In this document: in pieces, positions 44,957-53,395 of the stretch | Layout of the letters: every line of letters begins with the position of its first letter | How positions within the stretch are numbered: the stretch's first letter is position 1 | Assembly (NCBI RefSeq): GCF_020177375.1 | Contig: NZ_JAIWHV010000010.1 | Coordinates: forward strand, 1-64,000 | Origin: Saliphagus infecundisoli | GTDB taxonomy: Archaea; Halobacteriota; Halobacteria; Halobacteriales; Natrialbaceae | DNA: 64,000 bases | Reading direction: 5' to 3' | The notes under the pieces: model-generated | Told to the model about the DNA's origin: nothing | Seen by the model: the letters and a program-made list of their open reading frames with translations, nothing else | The model's database searches: none | Program-made: the position numbers and the translations under genes

Positions 44957-45238
44957 ATGGAGGCCGTTCTGTGGTACGTGCTCACGGGGACGCGGGGCGG
45001 GCCCAACCGCCTCCGGATCCTCGATGCGCTCGACGCGAAGCCACGGAACGCGAACCAGCTCGCCGAGGCCCTCGAGCTCGATTACAAGACGGTCCGCCAC
45101 CACCTGGACGTGCTCGTCGAGAACGGGATCCTGCGGACGAGCGGCGACGACTACGGCGCCGTCTACCTCCCGACCGAGCGGGCGAACCACAACTGGGACA
45201 CCGTCGAGGAGATCATGGAGTCAATGGACGAACTATGA
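44957..45238 (+). CDS. winged helix-turn-helix transcriptional regulator
   Basis: The 93-residue ArsR-like regulator (MEAVLWYVLTGTRGGPNRLR) has the wHTH core DALDAKPRNANQLAEALELD, recognition helix YKTVRHHLDVLVENGIL, and wing TSGDDYGAVYLPTE. No metal-binding cysteines or ligand domain are present. The following gene, 49 nt downstream with its own strong Shine-Dalgarno, encodes a small membrane protein. Such wHTH plus membrane-protein pairs are common in haloarchaea and may form a sensing unit; that link is inference. Confidence 0.85.
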   Translation: MEAVLWYVLTGTRGGPNRLRILDALDAKPRNANQLAEALELDYKTVRHHLDVLVENGILRTSGDDYGAVYLPTERANHNWDTVEEIMESMDEL

Positions 45239-45274
45239 ACGGATTTGGGACAGCGTATATCCCCACGGGATTGC

Positions 45275-45283
45275 AAGGAGGGG
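45275..45283 (+). promoter_or_regulatory. strong Shine-Dalgarno site
   Basis: AAGGAGGGG, with GGAGG ending 6 nt before the ATG at 45288. Most genes here look leaderless, so this marks an internal operon gene translated by SD pairing and settles its start. Confidence 0.7.
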
Positions 45284-45287
45284 TTGG

Positions 45288-45593
45288 ATGTCGATCTGGA
45301 TAGACGCGGCACGGCTCTCGACGGCCGTCAACGTCCTCATCCTCCTCGCGCTGAGTTACATCTGGGCGCGAAACTACCTCCGGATCCGCTCGAAACACGT
45401 CATGGGGCTGCTGATCTTCGCGCTCCTCCTGCTCGCCGAGAACGCCCTCGCGTTCTACTACTACCTCATCCATGAGGACCTCTCTGCCTGGTTCGCCACC
45501 GGCGTCCCGGTCATCGCCTGGCGCGCGATGTTGATCCTCCACGTCCTCGAGACGGCCGCGCTCGCCTTCCTGCTGTGGGTCACCTGGGAGTAA
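45288..45593 (+). CDS. small membrane protein paired with wHTH regulator
   Basis: The 101-residue protein (MSIWIDAARLSTAVNVLILL) has three hydrophobic helices, at about 8-27, 38-58 and 74-97. Basic residues follow helix 1 (ARNYLRIRSKH), which puts that loop inside. The start is fixed by the Shine-Dalgarno at 45275. It resembles a haloarchaeal family with three to four helices of unknown function next to DNA-binding proteins. It could relay a membrane signal to the wHTH protein, but nothing in the sequence proves this. Confidence 0.75.
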   Translation: MSIWIDAARLSTAVNVLILLALSYIWARNYLRIRSKHVMGLLIFALLLLAENALAFYYYLIHEDLSAWFATGVPVIAWRAMLILHVLETAALAFLLWVTWE

Positions 45594-45743
45594 TCACGGA
45601 CGTCTCGATCCCCCGTTCGTCTCTCGCCGTCGATGGTGCGTGTAGGGAGGGTTCGCCCGTTGTGGGCCCAAATTGGGTGAGAGTTCGGTAAATCTTCATA
45701 CGTGTTTCGGGGGTCCGTTCTGATGCGCTTCGAGCGCACCACC

Positions 45744-46454
45744 ATGACCGACGAGAGATCCACGGACGACGACACAGCACAGTCACGGTTCAACAGCTCC
45801 TCGCGGCGGCGCTTCCTCGGCACGTCGGCGCTGCTCGGCGCGGGCGCACTCGCCGCGACGGCGCCGGCATCGGCGACCACCCTGACCTCCATGGACGGCC
45901 ACGACGGAAGCGAGGGGACCGACGACGGCCCCTCCGACGCCGACATCCTGAACTTCGCGCGAACGCTCGAGTTCCTCGAGGCCCGCTTCTACCGGGAGGG
46001 CCTCGATACGATCGGCGAGCACGACCTCCACTGTTCGGAGCCCCTCCGGATGATCGGCGGCCCGATCCAGGACGACGCCTACGGGGAGCTCCGGGTCATC
46101 CAGGCCCACGAGGAGGCCCACGTCGAGGCCCTCGGGGACGCGATCGAGGGACTGGGCGGCGAGCCGGTCGCCGAACCCGAGTTCGACTTCGGGACGGCGA
46201 CCGAGGACCCCGTGGAGTTCCTCGCGACCGCCGCGACCCTCGAGACCACCGGCGTCGCCGCCTACGCCGGCGCGGCCCCGCTGATCGAGAACGCCGAGTT
46301 GATCCCCTCCGCGCTGGGCATCCACAGCGTCGAGGCCCGCCACAGCTCGTTCCTGAACGTGCTCAACGGCGAGAGCGGGTTCCCCGAGGCCGTCGACCAG
46401 CCGCTGACGATGGACGAGGTCCTCGAACGCGCCGGTCCCTTCATCGTCGAATAA
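45744..46454 (+). CDS. Tat-exported ferritin-like domain protein
   Basis: The protein has 236 residues from the ATG at 45744; an ATG at 45723 is in frame and better placed for the A/T-rich promoter at about 45688. After a polar stretch comes a Tat signal, SSRRRFLGTSALLGAGALAA, then an acidic linker. A four-helix ferritin-like domain follows, with carboxylate/histidine positions in FARTLEFLEARFY, IQAHEEAHVEALGDA, AATLETTGVAAYAG and HSVEARHSSFLN. That pattern could bind a di-iron site. It belongs to the exported ferritin-like family common in haloarchaea. Its biochemical role is not known. Confidence 0.82.
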   Translation: MTDERSTDDDTAQSRFNSSSRRRFLGTSALLGAGALAATAPASATTLTSMDGHDGSEGTDDGPSDADILNFARTLEFLEARFYREGLDTIGEHDLHCSEPLRMIGGPIQDDAYGELRVIQAHEEAHVEALGDAIEGLGGEPVAEPEFDFGTATEDPVEFLATAATLETTGVAAYAGAAPLIENAELIPSALGIHSVEARHSSFLNVLNGESGFPEAVDQPLTMDEVLERAGPFIVE

Positions 46455-46537
46455 CCCTCGTCGAGCCGTTTTCACCCCCGCTGGCGCCCTGCCCGGTTCG
46501 AGCGGTCCCGTTCTCTAGCTGCCGTGGCACCCCTCAA

Positions 46538-47116
46538 TCATGCACCGAGGACGATCCCCGAGACGCCGAGGAAGACGAGCATCCCGCAGACGTCGACGAC
46601 GTTCGTGACGATCGGGATCGTGGTGTCGTCGGGGTCGATCCCGAGGCGGTAGGAGGCGTAGGTCGTCGCCAGACTGAAGACGATGGCGATGACGGCGACC
46701 GACATCCCGCTGGCGAGCGAGATGACGAGCAGGGTCGGGAGGGGCAGTCCGAAGCCGAAGGCGGCGCCGACGGCGTAGGCGCCGACCGCCAGCGCCGTAA
46801 AGACCGTCGCCGCGAGCGCGAGGATCGCACCGACGTTGGCCCACAGAACCCGGTCGGTGGGAGAGATCTCGGTCGTCCCCAGGTGAAAGCGGGTCGTGAG
46901 TCGCGCCGAGAGGATCGCCCCCAGGTTGCCCCCCGTCCCGATCATCGTCGGCACCATCACCGCGAGGATGCCGTACTCCGCGAGTAGCGCCTCGGCGTCC
47001 TCCAGGGTGATCCCCGCGGCGAGGACGACGGTCGAGAGCACGACGAGCAACGGGAACATGGTTCGGACGATGTGTCGGGCGTCCCAGCTTCCCAGCGCCC
47101 CCTTCGGGACGGCCAT
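46538..47116 (-). CDS. MgtE-type divalent cation transporter half, second subunit
   Basis: The 192-residue protein consists only of an MgtE membrane domain with five predicted helices. Segments such as EYGILAVMVPTMIGTGGNLG and the late DDTTIPIVTNVVDVCGMLVF match the pore-lining helices of MgtE, including the conserved Asp of the last helix. The cytosolic N and CBS domains that gate bacterial MgtE are absent. It overlaps the first half by 1 nt (TGATG), so the two halves are made together and probably form one SLC41-like Mg2+ pore. Confidence 0.85.
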   Translation of the reverse strand: MAVPKGALGSWDARHIVRTMFPLLVVLSTVVLAAGITLEDAEALLAEYGILAVMVPTMIGTGGNLGAILSARLTTRFHLGTTEISPTDRVLWANVGAILALAATVFTALAVGAYAVGAAFGFGLPLPTLLVISLASGMSVAVIAIVFSLATTYASYRLGIDPDDTTIPIVTNVVDVCGMLVFLGVSGIVLGA

Positions 47117-47685
47117 CAGGCGATCACCTCGACGATCAGGACCGACAACAGCAGGAAGACCATCCCGAACACGTCACCCAGGGTGGTGACGATCGGCCCC
47201 ACGAGGTTGTCGGGGTCGTAGCCGCGTTCGTAGCCCACGAAGATCAGCGCCAGGAGTCCGCCGATCAGCACGACCGAGGTCAATACCCCCGAGAGAAGCA
47301 TGATGGCGACGAACTCGGCGAGGGCCGCCGACTCCCAGCCCAGTACGAAGAGCGCGATCCGGGTGAGCACGGCGATGACGACCGAGATCCCGACGGCGTT
47401 GACGAAGGAGGCGACGACCGCGTTGACCAGCCGCTCGTCCCAGGCGAACCGCGGCTCGATCAGGCCCTGGTGGAGTCCGCTGGAGATCCGTCCGCCGAGG
47501 GCGCCGTAGACGTTCCCCCTGGTGGCCAGGAAGACGGGCACCATCACGAGGAGTCCGGGAAACCGCGCGACGCTCTCGACGACTTCCTCTAGGACCACGC
47601 CCGAGAAGAGCCCGCCACAGAGCGCGACCAGCAGGACCGGGAGCGCCTCGCGGTAGATCGACCAGAGCTCCGTCCGGGCGTCCAT
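47116..47685 (-). CDS. MgtE-type divalent cation transporter half, first subunit
   Basis: The 189-residue MgtE membrane domain starts with the short cytosolic helix MDARTELWSIYREALPVLLV. It carries FPGLLVMVPVFLATRGNVYG and, near the end, YDPDNLVGPIVTTLGDVFGM, with the conserved pore-helix Asp. There are no N or CBS gating domains. It lies just upstream of the second half-gene, with which it overlaps. Mg2+ is the usual MgtE substrate; Co2+ is possible. Confidence 0.86.
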   Translation of the reverse strand: MDARTELWSIYREALPVLLVALCGGLFSGVVLEEVVESVARFPGLLVMVPVFLATRGNVYGALGGRISSGLHQGLIEPRFAWDERLVNAVVASFVNAVGISVVIAVLTRIALFVLGWESAALAEFVAIMLLSGVLTSVVLIGGLLALIFVGYERGYDPDNLVGPIVTTLGDVFGMVFLLLSVLIVEVIA

Positions 47686-47755
47686 ACCGCTTGCTTCCCG
47701 ACTCCGGTGTTAAATCTGGCGGGACCCCTGCGGAGAACGGGTACGGGGAGCAGTC

Positions 47756-48157
47756 TCAGATCGGGCCCGACCCCGGGCTCTCGCGGTAGGAGCCGAGCAG
47801 TTCCTCCAGGATGATACACTCCTGGTCGGTCGGGTCGTAGTGGGTATCGATGAAGCGCTCGGCGGCCTCGTAGTCGCTCCGGAGGCCGTGTTTCCGGACG
47901 GTAATGACGGCGTCGAGAAAGAAGGTGCCGCCGTCGGTACCGAACGCGACTTCGGGGTCGGCGCTGTCGATGTCGAGTTCGGACTTGATCTCGTCGTAGT
48001 TGAACGTCTCGGGCTCGTGATCGGAATCGATGAGGGTCAGGACGTACTCCGCGGAGAACCGGTAGAACTCCGACTTGCTCTCGAACATACCGTCTTCGAC
48101 GAGGCCGTCGATCCGGTCGACGACCGCGTCGGGATATCTGACGGTATCCTTCGCCAT
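47756..48157 (-). CDS. ribbon-helix-helix DNA-binding protein
   Basis: The protein has 133 residues from the ATG at 48157 (MAKDTVRYPDAVVDRIDGLV); the upstream frame is not credible. The first about 45 residues are an RHH/CopG domain (VRYPDAVVDRID, GMFESKSEFYRFSAEYVL). The C-terminal about 85 residues form an acidic alpha/beta extension of unknown fold (FFLDAVITVRKHGLRSDYE and YDPTDQECIILEEL). It is a likely haloarchaeal transcription regulator; the target is unknown. It lies between the MgtE pair and the tRNA gene. Confidence 0.82.
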   Translation of the reverse strand: MAKDTVRYPDAVVDRIDGLVEDGMFESKSEFYRFSAEYVLTLIDSDHEPETFNYDEIKSELDIDSADPEVAFGTDGGTFFLDAVITVRKHGLRSDYEAAERFIDTHYDPTDQECIILEELLGSYRESPGSGPI

Positions 48158-48325
48158 ACCCTCACTATCTCGGGCCGAGATAATGATTGTTTCGGCATCT
48201 CGTCGCGGGGAGAAACGTCTGACGTACGGTTCGTGACGGAGTCGGGTCCGTCGGCGGATCCCGTTCTCGGCGGCGACCCATCGGAGAGACGAACATCGGA
48301 TCACTCACCGGTTTCGCCACAACAG

Positions 48326-48396
48326 TGCGCCGGCCGGGATTTGAACCCGGGCCATGAGCTTGGAAGGCTCAGGTCCTACCACTAGACCACCGGCGC
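48326..48396 (-). tRNA. tRNA-Gly (anticodon TCC)
   Basis: The minus strand folds as a full cloverleaf. Acceptor GCGCCGG pairs with CCGGCGC, followed by discriminator A. The D arm is GTCTAGTGGTAGGAC. Anticodon stem TGAGC/GCTCA encloses loop CTTCCAA, so the anticodon is TCC (reads GGA). The T arm is CGGGTTCAAATCCCG. It has no encoded CCA and no intron. Confidence 0.95.
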
Positions 48397-48447
48397 GCGC
48401 CGTCGCGGTCGCCCGCCACGGAACAGCCATCCCTTTTCGTCGTTCGC

Positions 48448-49119
48448 TTAAGGGCGTTTCTGTTCCGGTGTGACGACCGCATAACAGTTCCCCTTCGCGG
48501 TCCAGACCTCCTCGACGGCGAGGCTACTCTCCGCGAGATCCGCTTCGAACTCCGCGGGCGCGTAGATGTGGTAGAACCGACCGACGACGGTGCCATCGGG
48601 GAGCGTCCAGTCGACGGTCGTGTCGAACCCTTCCTCGCCGGCTTCGTCTCCCCTCTCGTTCGCGAACTTGTCGTGGGTCGTCGCCCAGACGCTCACCAGG
48701 GCCCGGCCACCGGGGGCGAGGGCCCGCGCGAGTTCGTCCAAACTCCCGATCCTGGCTGCCCGGCTCGGCAGATGGTGGAGGGTCGCAACGTAGGTAGCGA
48801 GGTTCACTGCTCTCGAGGCGATCGGGAGGGCGCTCGCGTCGGCCTGGATCGGGTCGATACCGAACCCGCGCTCGCCGGCCCGGTCGCGGCCGGTCTCGAG
48901 CAGCCCGCGGCTGAGGTCGACGGCGAGGACGCGGTCGGCCCGCTCGGCAAGGAGTTCGGCGTGGCGGCAGTTGCCACAGCCGAGATCGAGGCCGGCTCCG
49001 GCGGGGTCGGCGTCGGCGACGAACGTCTCGACTTCGGGCCAGGGGTGTTCGCGCGTCGCGGCGAAGTGGGTCGCGATCCGGTCGTAGGTCGCACGGACGT
49101 CGTCGCGCCCCTCGTTCAT
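48448..49119 (-). CDS. class I SAM-dependent methyltransferase, Trm9/ALKBH8-like
   Basis: The 223-residue methyltransferase has motif I LDLGCGNCRHAELLA (about residue 43), the acidic end of strand 2 VLAVDLSRGLL, motif II/III NLATYVATLHHLPS and ALAPGGRALVSVWA. The sequence YDRIATHFAATREHPWPEVETF near the start and the end AKGNCYAVVTPEQ resemble Trm9-type enzymes that methylate wobble-uridine side chains. If so, it would finish the modification begun by Elp3 encoded at the other end of the window. That pairing is inference; other small-molecule substrates are possible. Confidence 0.78.
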   Translation of the reverse strand: MNEGRDDVRATYDRIATHFAATREHPWPEVETFVADADPAGAGLDLGCGNCRHAELLAERADRVLAVDLSRGLLETGRDRAGERGFGIDPIQADASALPIASRAVNLATYVATLHHLPSRAARIGSLDELARALAPGGRALVSVWATTHDKFANERGDEAGEEGFDTTVDWTLPDGTVVGRFYHIYAPAEFEADLAESSLAVEEVWTAKGNCYAVVTPEQKRP

Positions 49120-49216
49120 GGTCGATCCAGGAGAGCGACGTCCTAAAGGATTCCCGCCCGCCGGCGATGGCGGGCGTTACGTTCATACCGTGGGAGGCCT
49201 AACTGGGAGACAGGTA

Positions 49217-49687
49217 ATGAGGCGCGAGCACTTCACGCTTGAGGTCAGCAACGTCGGCTGGATCGACGCCGGCGGCGAACCCCGAAAACCGACCGTATCG
49301 ATCGATTTCACCGGTCCGGAGTCGATGCTTCGCGAGCGCCTCACCGGAGCCGACGGCGAACCCCTGGAGGCCGGTCAGACCGACGTCTCGCTTCGACTCC
49401 AGGGCTCGCTTGGCACGGAGACGACCGGCGTCGTCAGCGTCACCAACCGCGTCACCGGTGACTTCGTCCTCGAACTCAACGAGGAGGCCGAGGACGTCCT
49501 TTCCTTTATCCGTGCGGCCCGGGGCTACGGCGAGACGGCGACCGACGACGACGGCCGGTACGTCGTCGAGATCGCCGCCGACGGCGAGGCGTTCGCCACC
49601 TACGACAAACGGACCTTCCTCGTCTACGACGACGAGGGGAATTTGTTGCGCCAGCACAGCCTCATCCCCAGCGGTGTCGAACTCTAG
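49217..49687 (+). CDS. conserved haloarchaeal protein (DUF5793-like)
   Basis: The 156-residue mostly beta protein (MRREHFTLEVSNVGWIDAGG) is counted from the ATG at 49217. I know this pattern from haloarchaeal annotations as DUF5793; the label is from memory. It has no membrane segment or signal, and the C-terminal half has regular beta strands (RYVVEIAADGEAFATYDKR and TFLVYDDEGNLLRQHSLI). It lies 31 nt upstream of the CARF-like regulator, so the two may be cotranscribed. Confidence 0.68.
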   Translation: MRREHFTLEVSNVGWIDAGGEPRKPTVSIDFTGPESMLRERLTGADGEPLEAGQTDVSLRLQGSLGTETTGVVSVTNRVTGDFVLELNEEAEDVLSFIRAARGYGETATDDDGRYVVEIAADGEAFATYDKRTFLVYDDEGNLLRQHSLIPSGVEL

Positions 49688-49718
49688 GGCTTATCACTCG
49701 GCCGACCCACCTTCGGGT

Positions 49719-50663
49719 ATGCACACCCACATCGTCCCGGTCGGCTTCGACTACGACCGGCTGATCGCGCCCCTGGTTCGCGATCAGGCAGACGTCGATC
49801 GCGTTATTCTCTTAGAGGGCGCCGTCGGCAGCGAGGCAAACGTCGAGTACTCGAGGCATCTCTCTCGAAAGCTCGAGAACGACTTCGAGAACCTGCTCGG
49901 CGCGACCACCGAACGGTTCGTCCTGGAGGACGTCTACGACTACGACGACGCCTTCGAGCAGGCCTACGGGCTCATCACCGCCGAACTCGACCGGGGCAAC
50001 GAGGTCTGGGTCAACGTCGCCGCGATGCCCCGGACGGTGAGCTTCGCCTTCGCGACCGCCGCGAACTCCCTGATGGTCGAACGCGAGGACGAGCGCGAGG
50101 CGATCCACACCTACTACACCGCCCCCGAGAAGTATCTGGAGACCGAACTCGCCGAGGAGCTACGCACCCAGGCGGCCCTCCTAGAGGAACTCCTCGCGGA
50201 GGACGACACGGGCGATACGGGCGACGACCCCGCCGTCGGCAACGGCCGGGTCGAAGACCGACTCGAGAGCGCGCGAGACCTGCTCGCGGAGTTCGACGAG
50301 CGCGGGACGACGATCGGCGCCAAGGAGATCGACGGGAGCCACATCGTCGAGCTGCCGGTCGCCTCCTTCTCGAACGTCAAACCGTTCGAGGAGTTCATCC
50401 TCTACAAGCTGGGCGAGGACGGCGAGTTCGACTCGGTGTCGGAACTCGCCGAAGCGCTCGCCCGGGAGTTGAACGAGGAGTACACCGACAGCTTCCGCTC
50501 GAAGGTGATCTACAACGTGGATCGCCTGGGCCCCGGGGGGAAGGGCTACATCGAGCGCGAGGAACACGGAAAGTCCTACCGGACCCGCCTCTCGCGGATC
50601 GGCGAGCTATGGGTGCGGGCGCACTCCGACTCCGAGTCGGCTCCCGAAAGCGAGCGCGACTGA
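49719..50663 (+). CDS. CARF-like/wHTH transcriptional regulator (HFX_2341/DUF6293 type)
   Basis: The protein has 314 residues from the ATG at 49719. The N-terminal about 145 residues (MHTHIVPVGFDYDRLIAPLV, then NEVWVNVAAMPRTVSFAFAT) form the Rossmann-like domain of the HFX_2341 family, related to the CARF domains that bind cyclic oligonucleotides in CRISPR systems. A helical linker follows (LLEELLAEDDTGDTGDD), then a winged-helix C-terminus (EFDSVSELAEALARELN and SKVIYNVDRLGPGGKGY). No CRISPR genes are nearby. Ligand and targets are unknown. Confidence 0.78.
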   Translation: MHTHIVPVGFDYDRLIAPLVRDQADVDRVILLEGAVGSEANVEYSRHLSRKLENDFENLLGATTERFVLEDVYDYDDAFEQAYGLITAELDRGNEVWVNVAAMPRTVSFAFATAANSLMVEREDEREAIHTYYTAPEKYLETELAEELRTQAALLEELLAEDDTGDTGDDPAVGNGRVEDRLESARDLLAEFDERGTTIGAKEIDGSHIVELPVASFSNVKPFEEFILYKLGEDGEFDSVSELAEALARELNEEYTDSFRSKVIYNVDRLGPGGKGYIEREEHGKSYRTRLSRIGELWVRAHSDSESAPESERD

Positions 50664-50695
50664 CTCGCCCGACCGACCGGTTCCCGAAACCAGCG

Positions 50696-53272
50696 CTATT
50701 CTCCCGACCTCATCCGCACCAGAACCCGCTCGCGGACGACCAGCAGGCAGGGCAGAACGGTCAGACAGGCGACGAACGCGAAGACGATGCTCAGTCCCGT
50801 GACGAGCCCGAAGCGCTGGAGCGGCGGCGCGAGCGCCAGCGCCAGCACGCCGAAGCCCGCTGCGGTCGTGAGCGCACTTCCCAGTAGGGCGCCGCCGGTT
50901 CCGGTGATCGTCGCGGCGAGTGCGTCCTCGAGCGAGTCACGATCCTCCCGTTCCGAGACGAACCGCTCGCCGACGTGGATGCTGTAATCCACTCCGAGCC
51001 CGATCGCGAGGCTCGTGATGACGGCGGTCTCGCTGTTGAAGGGGAGCTCGAGGAGCGCCATCGCCCCGAGCAGCCAGGCGAGGGCGGCGACGACCGGCGC
51101 GAGCGTGATCGCTCCCAGGGTGAGCGTGCGGTGGCGAACCCAGTAGAGGACCGTGAGGAAGGCGAGGATGACGACCAGCGTCACCGCGAACGCCTGGACG
51201 AGCGTTTCCAGCAGGGCGTCCTGAATCACCGCGGTCGTCACGGGACCGCCGGCGGCCGTCGCCGTCACCGGCGCGTCCGATTCGATCGCTGCAGCGAGCG
51301 CGCGGGTGTCCTCGGCGACGGCCTGGGCGGGCGCGTCGCCCCGAACGGAGACCAGCAGGCGAGCCGATTCGTAGCCGCCGCCGTCCGTTCGCTCGATGAC
51401 GGTCGAAGCCCGGTCGGCATCGACCTCGAAGAGGACGTCGTAGAGCCCCGCGACGTCCTCGTCGGGGAGGCCGTCGCCGTCCGCGTCGCGTTCGTCAAGG
51501 GCAGCAGCGACCGACTCGTTGTCGCCTGCGATTCCCCGGACGACCCTCGCCGGGCTCTCGATCGCGGGAGTGCCGTCGGCCCGGAGGGCGATCGTCTCGC
51601 CCTCCGCGGCGGCCGTCGCGTCGTCGATCGCGGCGAGCGCGGCGGGGTCGGTGACGTCCCCGCGTATCAGTACCTGTGACTGGCTTCCCTCCCCGCGCTC
51701 GCGGAAGTTGTCGCCCAGGTATTCGGCGTCGTCACTGATGGTGTAGGTGTCGGGCGCGAGCGGTCCCGGCAGGGATTTGGCCCACTTGGGGGCGTCCTCC
51801 GGGAGGAAGTCGGCCTGGTTGAACTCCGTGTCGATGCCCGTCGCGCCGTAGGCGCCGCCGGCAGCGAGCAGGAGCGCCACTAAAACGACTGCGAGTGGTG
51901 CCCGGCGGACGCCCGCGACGACGCCCGACAGCGCCCGGCCGACGAGGCCGCCCCCGACACCGAACGGCGGTTTCGCGCGGTCGCGGCCGAAGCGTCCCTC
52001 GAGGACCGAATCGACCTCGACTTTCAGTGCGGGGACGAACACGCCGAAGACGACGAACGTCGCGAGGATCCCACCCGCAGAGAGGACGGCGAAGTCCTGG
52101 ATCGCCGGCAGCGGGCTGACGTAGTTCGAGAGGAAGCCGACGGCCGTCGAGAACGTCGCGGCGGCGAGCGCGAGGGTGACGCCCCCGAGTCCGAGGACCA
52201 TGCCCCTCGCGGCGCCGATCGATCCGGGGTCGCCCGTCTCCCGTCCCGATCCCCCGTCGAGCATCCCCCGTCTGGCCTCCCGGTAGCGCATCACGACGTG
52301 CAACGAGTAGTCGATCGCGAGCCCGATCAACAGGAACGGAACCGCGATCAGAAGCTGGCTCGACGGCACCTCGAGCCAGCCCTGGATGCCCGCGAGCCAG
52401 GCGAGCACGAGTGCGATCCCGAGGAAGGCGATCAGCACGTCGGCGACGTCTCGGTAGGTGATCGCGAGGATCGAGAGGACGAGGACGAACGCGACGGGCG
52501 TGATGATCGCGAAGCTGTCGCCGACGGCACTCGAACTCGCCGCGTCGGTGATCCCTTGCCCGAAGACGAAGGCGTCCTCGAACCGTTCTTCGACCAGCGA
52601 CTCGATCTCGACCTGGGCGTCGTACGCGAGTCCGGGGTCCTCGTCGGGGCTGCCGTCGTTTTCCTGAAAGACGAACGTGATCCGGGCATCGGCGTCGGTG
52701 GTGCCGGGTTCGTAGTCGGCCGGCAGGAACTCGTAGGGATCGCCCTGGACGTCAGCGTCGGGGTCGAGCACGTCGGCGAGGAGCGCCTCGACCTCCTCCT
52801 CGGAGCGGTCCTCGATGGCCTCGACTTGCTCGGCGAGATCGGGCTGGCTCGCGTCGGGCGGACCCTCGCTCTCGGCGGCACGGTCCTCGAAGACCGCGCC
52901 CGTCGCGACGACGTTCTCGAGACCGACGAACCCCTCGTCGGTCAGCGTCCCGTTGATCGACTCGTTGGCCCGTGCCTCCTCCTGGAGACGTAAGGAGTCG
53001 AGCAGTGACTCGCGGGTGAGGACGTCGCCGTCCTCGTCGCGGACGACGATCTGTGCGACGACCGTGTCGTCGGTGCCGTATCGCTCCTCGATCTCCTCGA
53101 CGGCCCGGGTCTCCTCGGAATCGACGTCGAACTGGCCGATGCCGCCCTCCTCGCTGTCGCCGACGACCGCTCCCGCGGCGACGGCGAGGGTGACGAGGAG
53201 AAGGGCGAGGACGACGAGTTTGCTGTGGCCGACGACGAGCCCTGCATAGCGATCGGCGAGGTTCCCCCTCAC
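50696..53272 (-). CDS. RND-superfamily (MMPL/HpnN-like) transporter
   Basis: The 858-residue membrane protein has the RND plan: one N-terminal helix, a large acidic extracytoplasmic domain (about 40-215), then a block of five helices. A second helix starts the second half, with a second external domain and another five-helix block. The sterol-sensing-like helices LLIAVPFLLIGLAIDYSLHV and AVITSLAIGLGVDYSIHVGE carry the conserved GxxxDYxxH pattern with the proton-relay Asp. It is a proton-driven exporter, probably of a lipid or lipid-like compound. No partner genes are adjacent. Confidence 0.88.
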   Translation of the reverse strand: MRGNLADRYAGLVVGHSKLVVLALLLVTLAVAAGAVVGDSEEGGIGQFDVDSEETRAVEEIEERYGTDDTVVAQIVVRDEDGDVLTRESLLDSLRLQEEARANESINGTLTDEGFVGLENVVATGAVFEDRAAESEGPPDASQPDLAEQVEAIEDRSEEEVEALLADVLDPDADVQGDPYEFLPADYEPGTTDADARITFVFQENDGSPDEDPGLAYDAQVEIESLVEERFEDAFVFGQGITDAASSSAVGDSFAIITPVAFVLVLSILAITYRDVADVLIAFLGIALVLAWLAGIQGWLEVPSSQLLIAVPFLLIGLAIDYSLHVVMRYREARRGMLDGGSGRETGDPGSIGAARGMVLGLGGVTLALAAATFSTAVGFLSNYVSPLPAIQDFAVLSAGGILATFVVFGVFVPALKVEVDSVLEGRFGRDRAKPPFGVGGGLVGRALSGVVAGVRRAPLAVVLVALLLAAGGAYGATGIDTEFNQADFLPEDAPKWAKSLPGPLAPDTYTISDDAEYLGDNFRERGEGSQSQVLIRGDVTDPAALAAIDDATAAAEGETIALRADGTPAIESPARVVRGIAGDNESVAAALDERDADGDGLPDEDVAGLYDVLFEVDADRASTVIERTDGGGYESARLLVSVRGDAPAQAVAEDTRALAAAIESDAPVTATAAGGPVTTAVIQDALLETLVQAFAVTLVVILAFLTVLYWVRHRTLTLGAITLAPVVAALAWLLGAMALLELPFNSETAVITSLAIGLGVDYSIHVGERFVSEREDRDSLEDALAATITGTGGALLGSALTTAAGFGVLALALAPPLQRFGLVTGLSIVFAFVACLTVLPCLLVVRERVLVRMRSGE

Positions 53273-53368
53273 GATCGCCGCCTCCCGGCTCTCTCCACTC
53301 TGCGTCCGACGTCCCTCCGACTCATACCCTGCCTCGGATCCGAGCCTTCATAGCCGTTCGGATGAAAC

Positions 53369-53386
53369 TGGATTTTGTATAATCCA
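53369..53386. promoter_or_regulatory. palindrome around an A/T-rich promoter core
   Basis: TGGATT-TTGTAT-AATCCA has perfect 6-bp arms and encloses the TATA-like TGTATAAT. It lies in the divergent gap between the RND gene and the gene at 53396. The spacing to 53396 (about 15 nt) is short for a TATA box of that gene. Confidence 0.4.
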
Positions 53387-53395
53387 TACCCGATT

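Noticed and set aside
42953-45190. 745-codon minus-strand frame
   Set aside because: Shadow of the carbamoyltransferase and wHTH genes, which have clear family signatures and promoters on the plus strand.
48300-48420. integration (att) site at the tRNA-Gly gene
   Set aside because: The tRNA 3' end is a usual target, but no second copy of its 3' end and no integrase were seen nearby.
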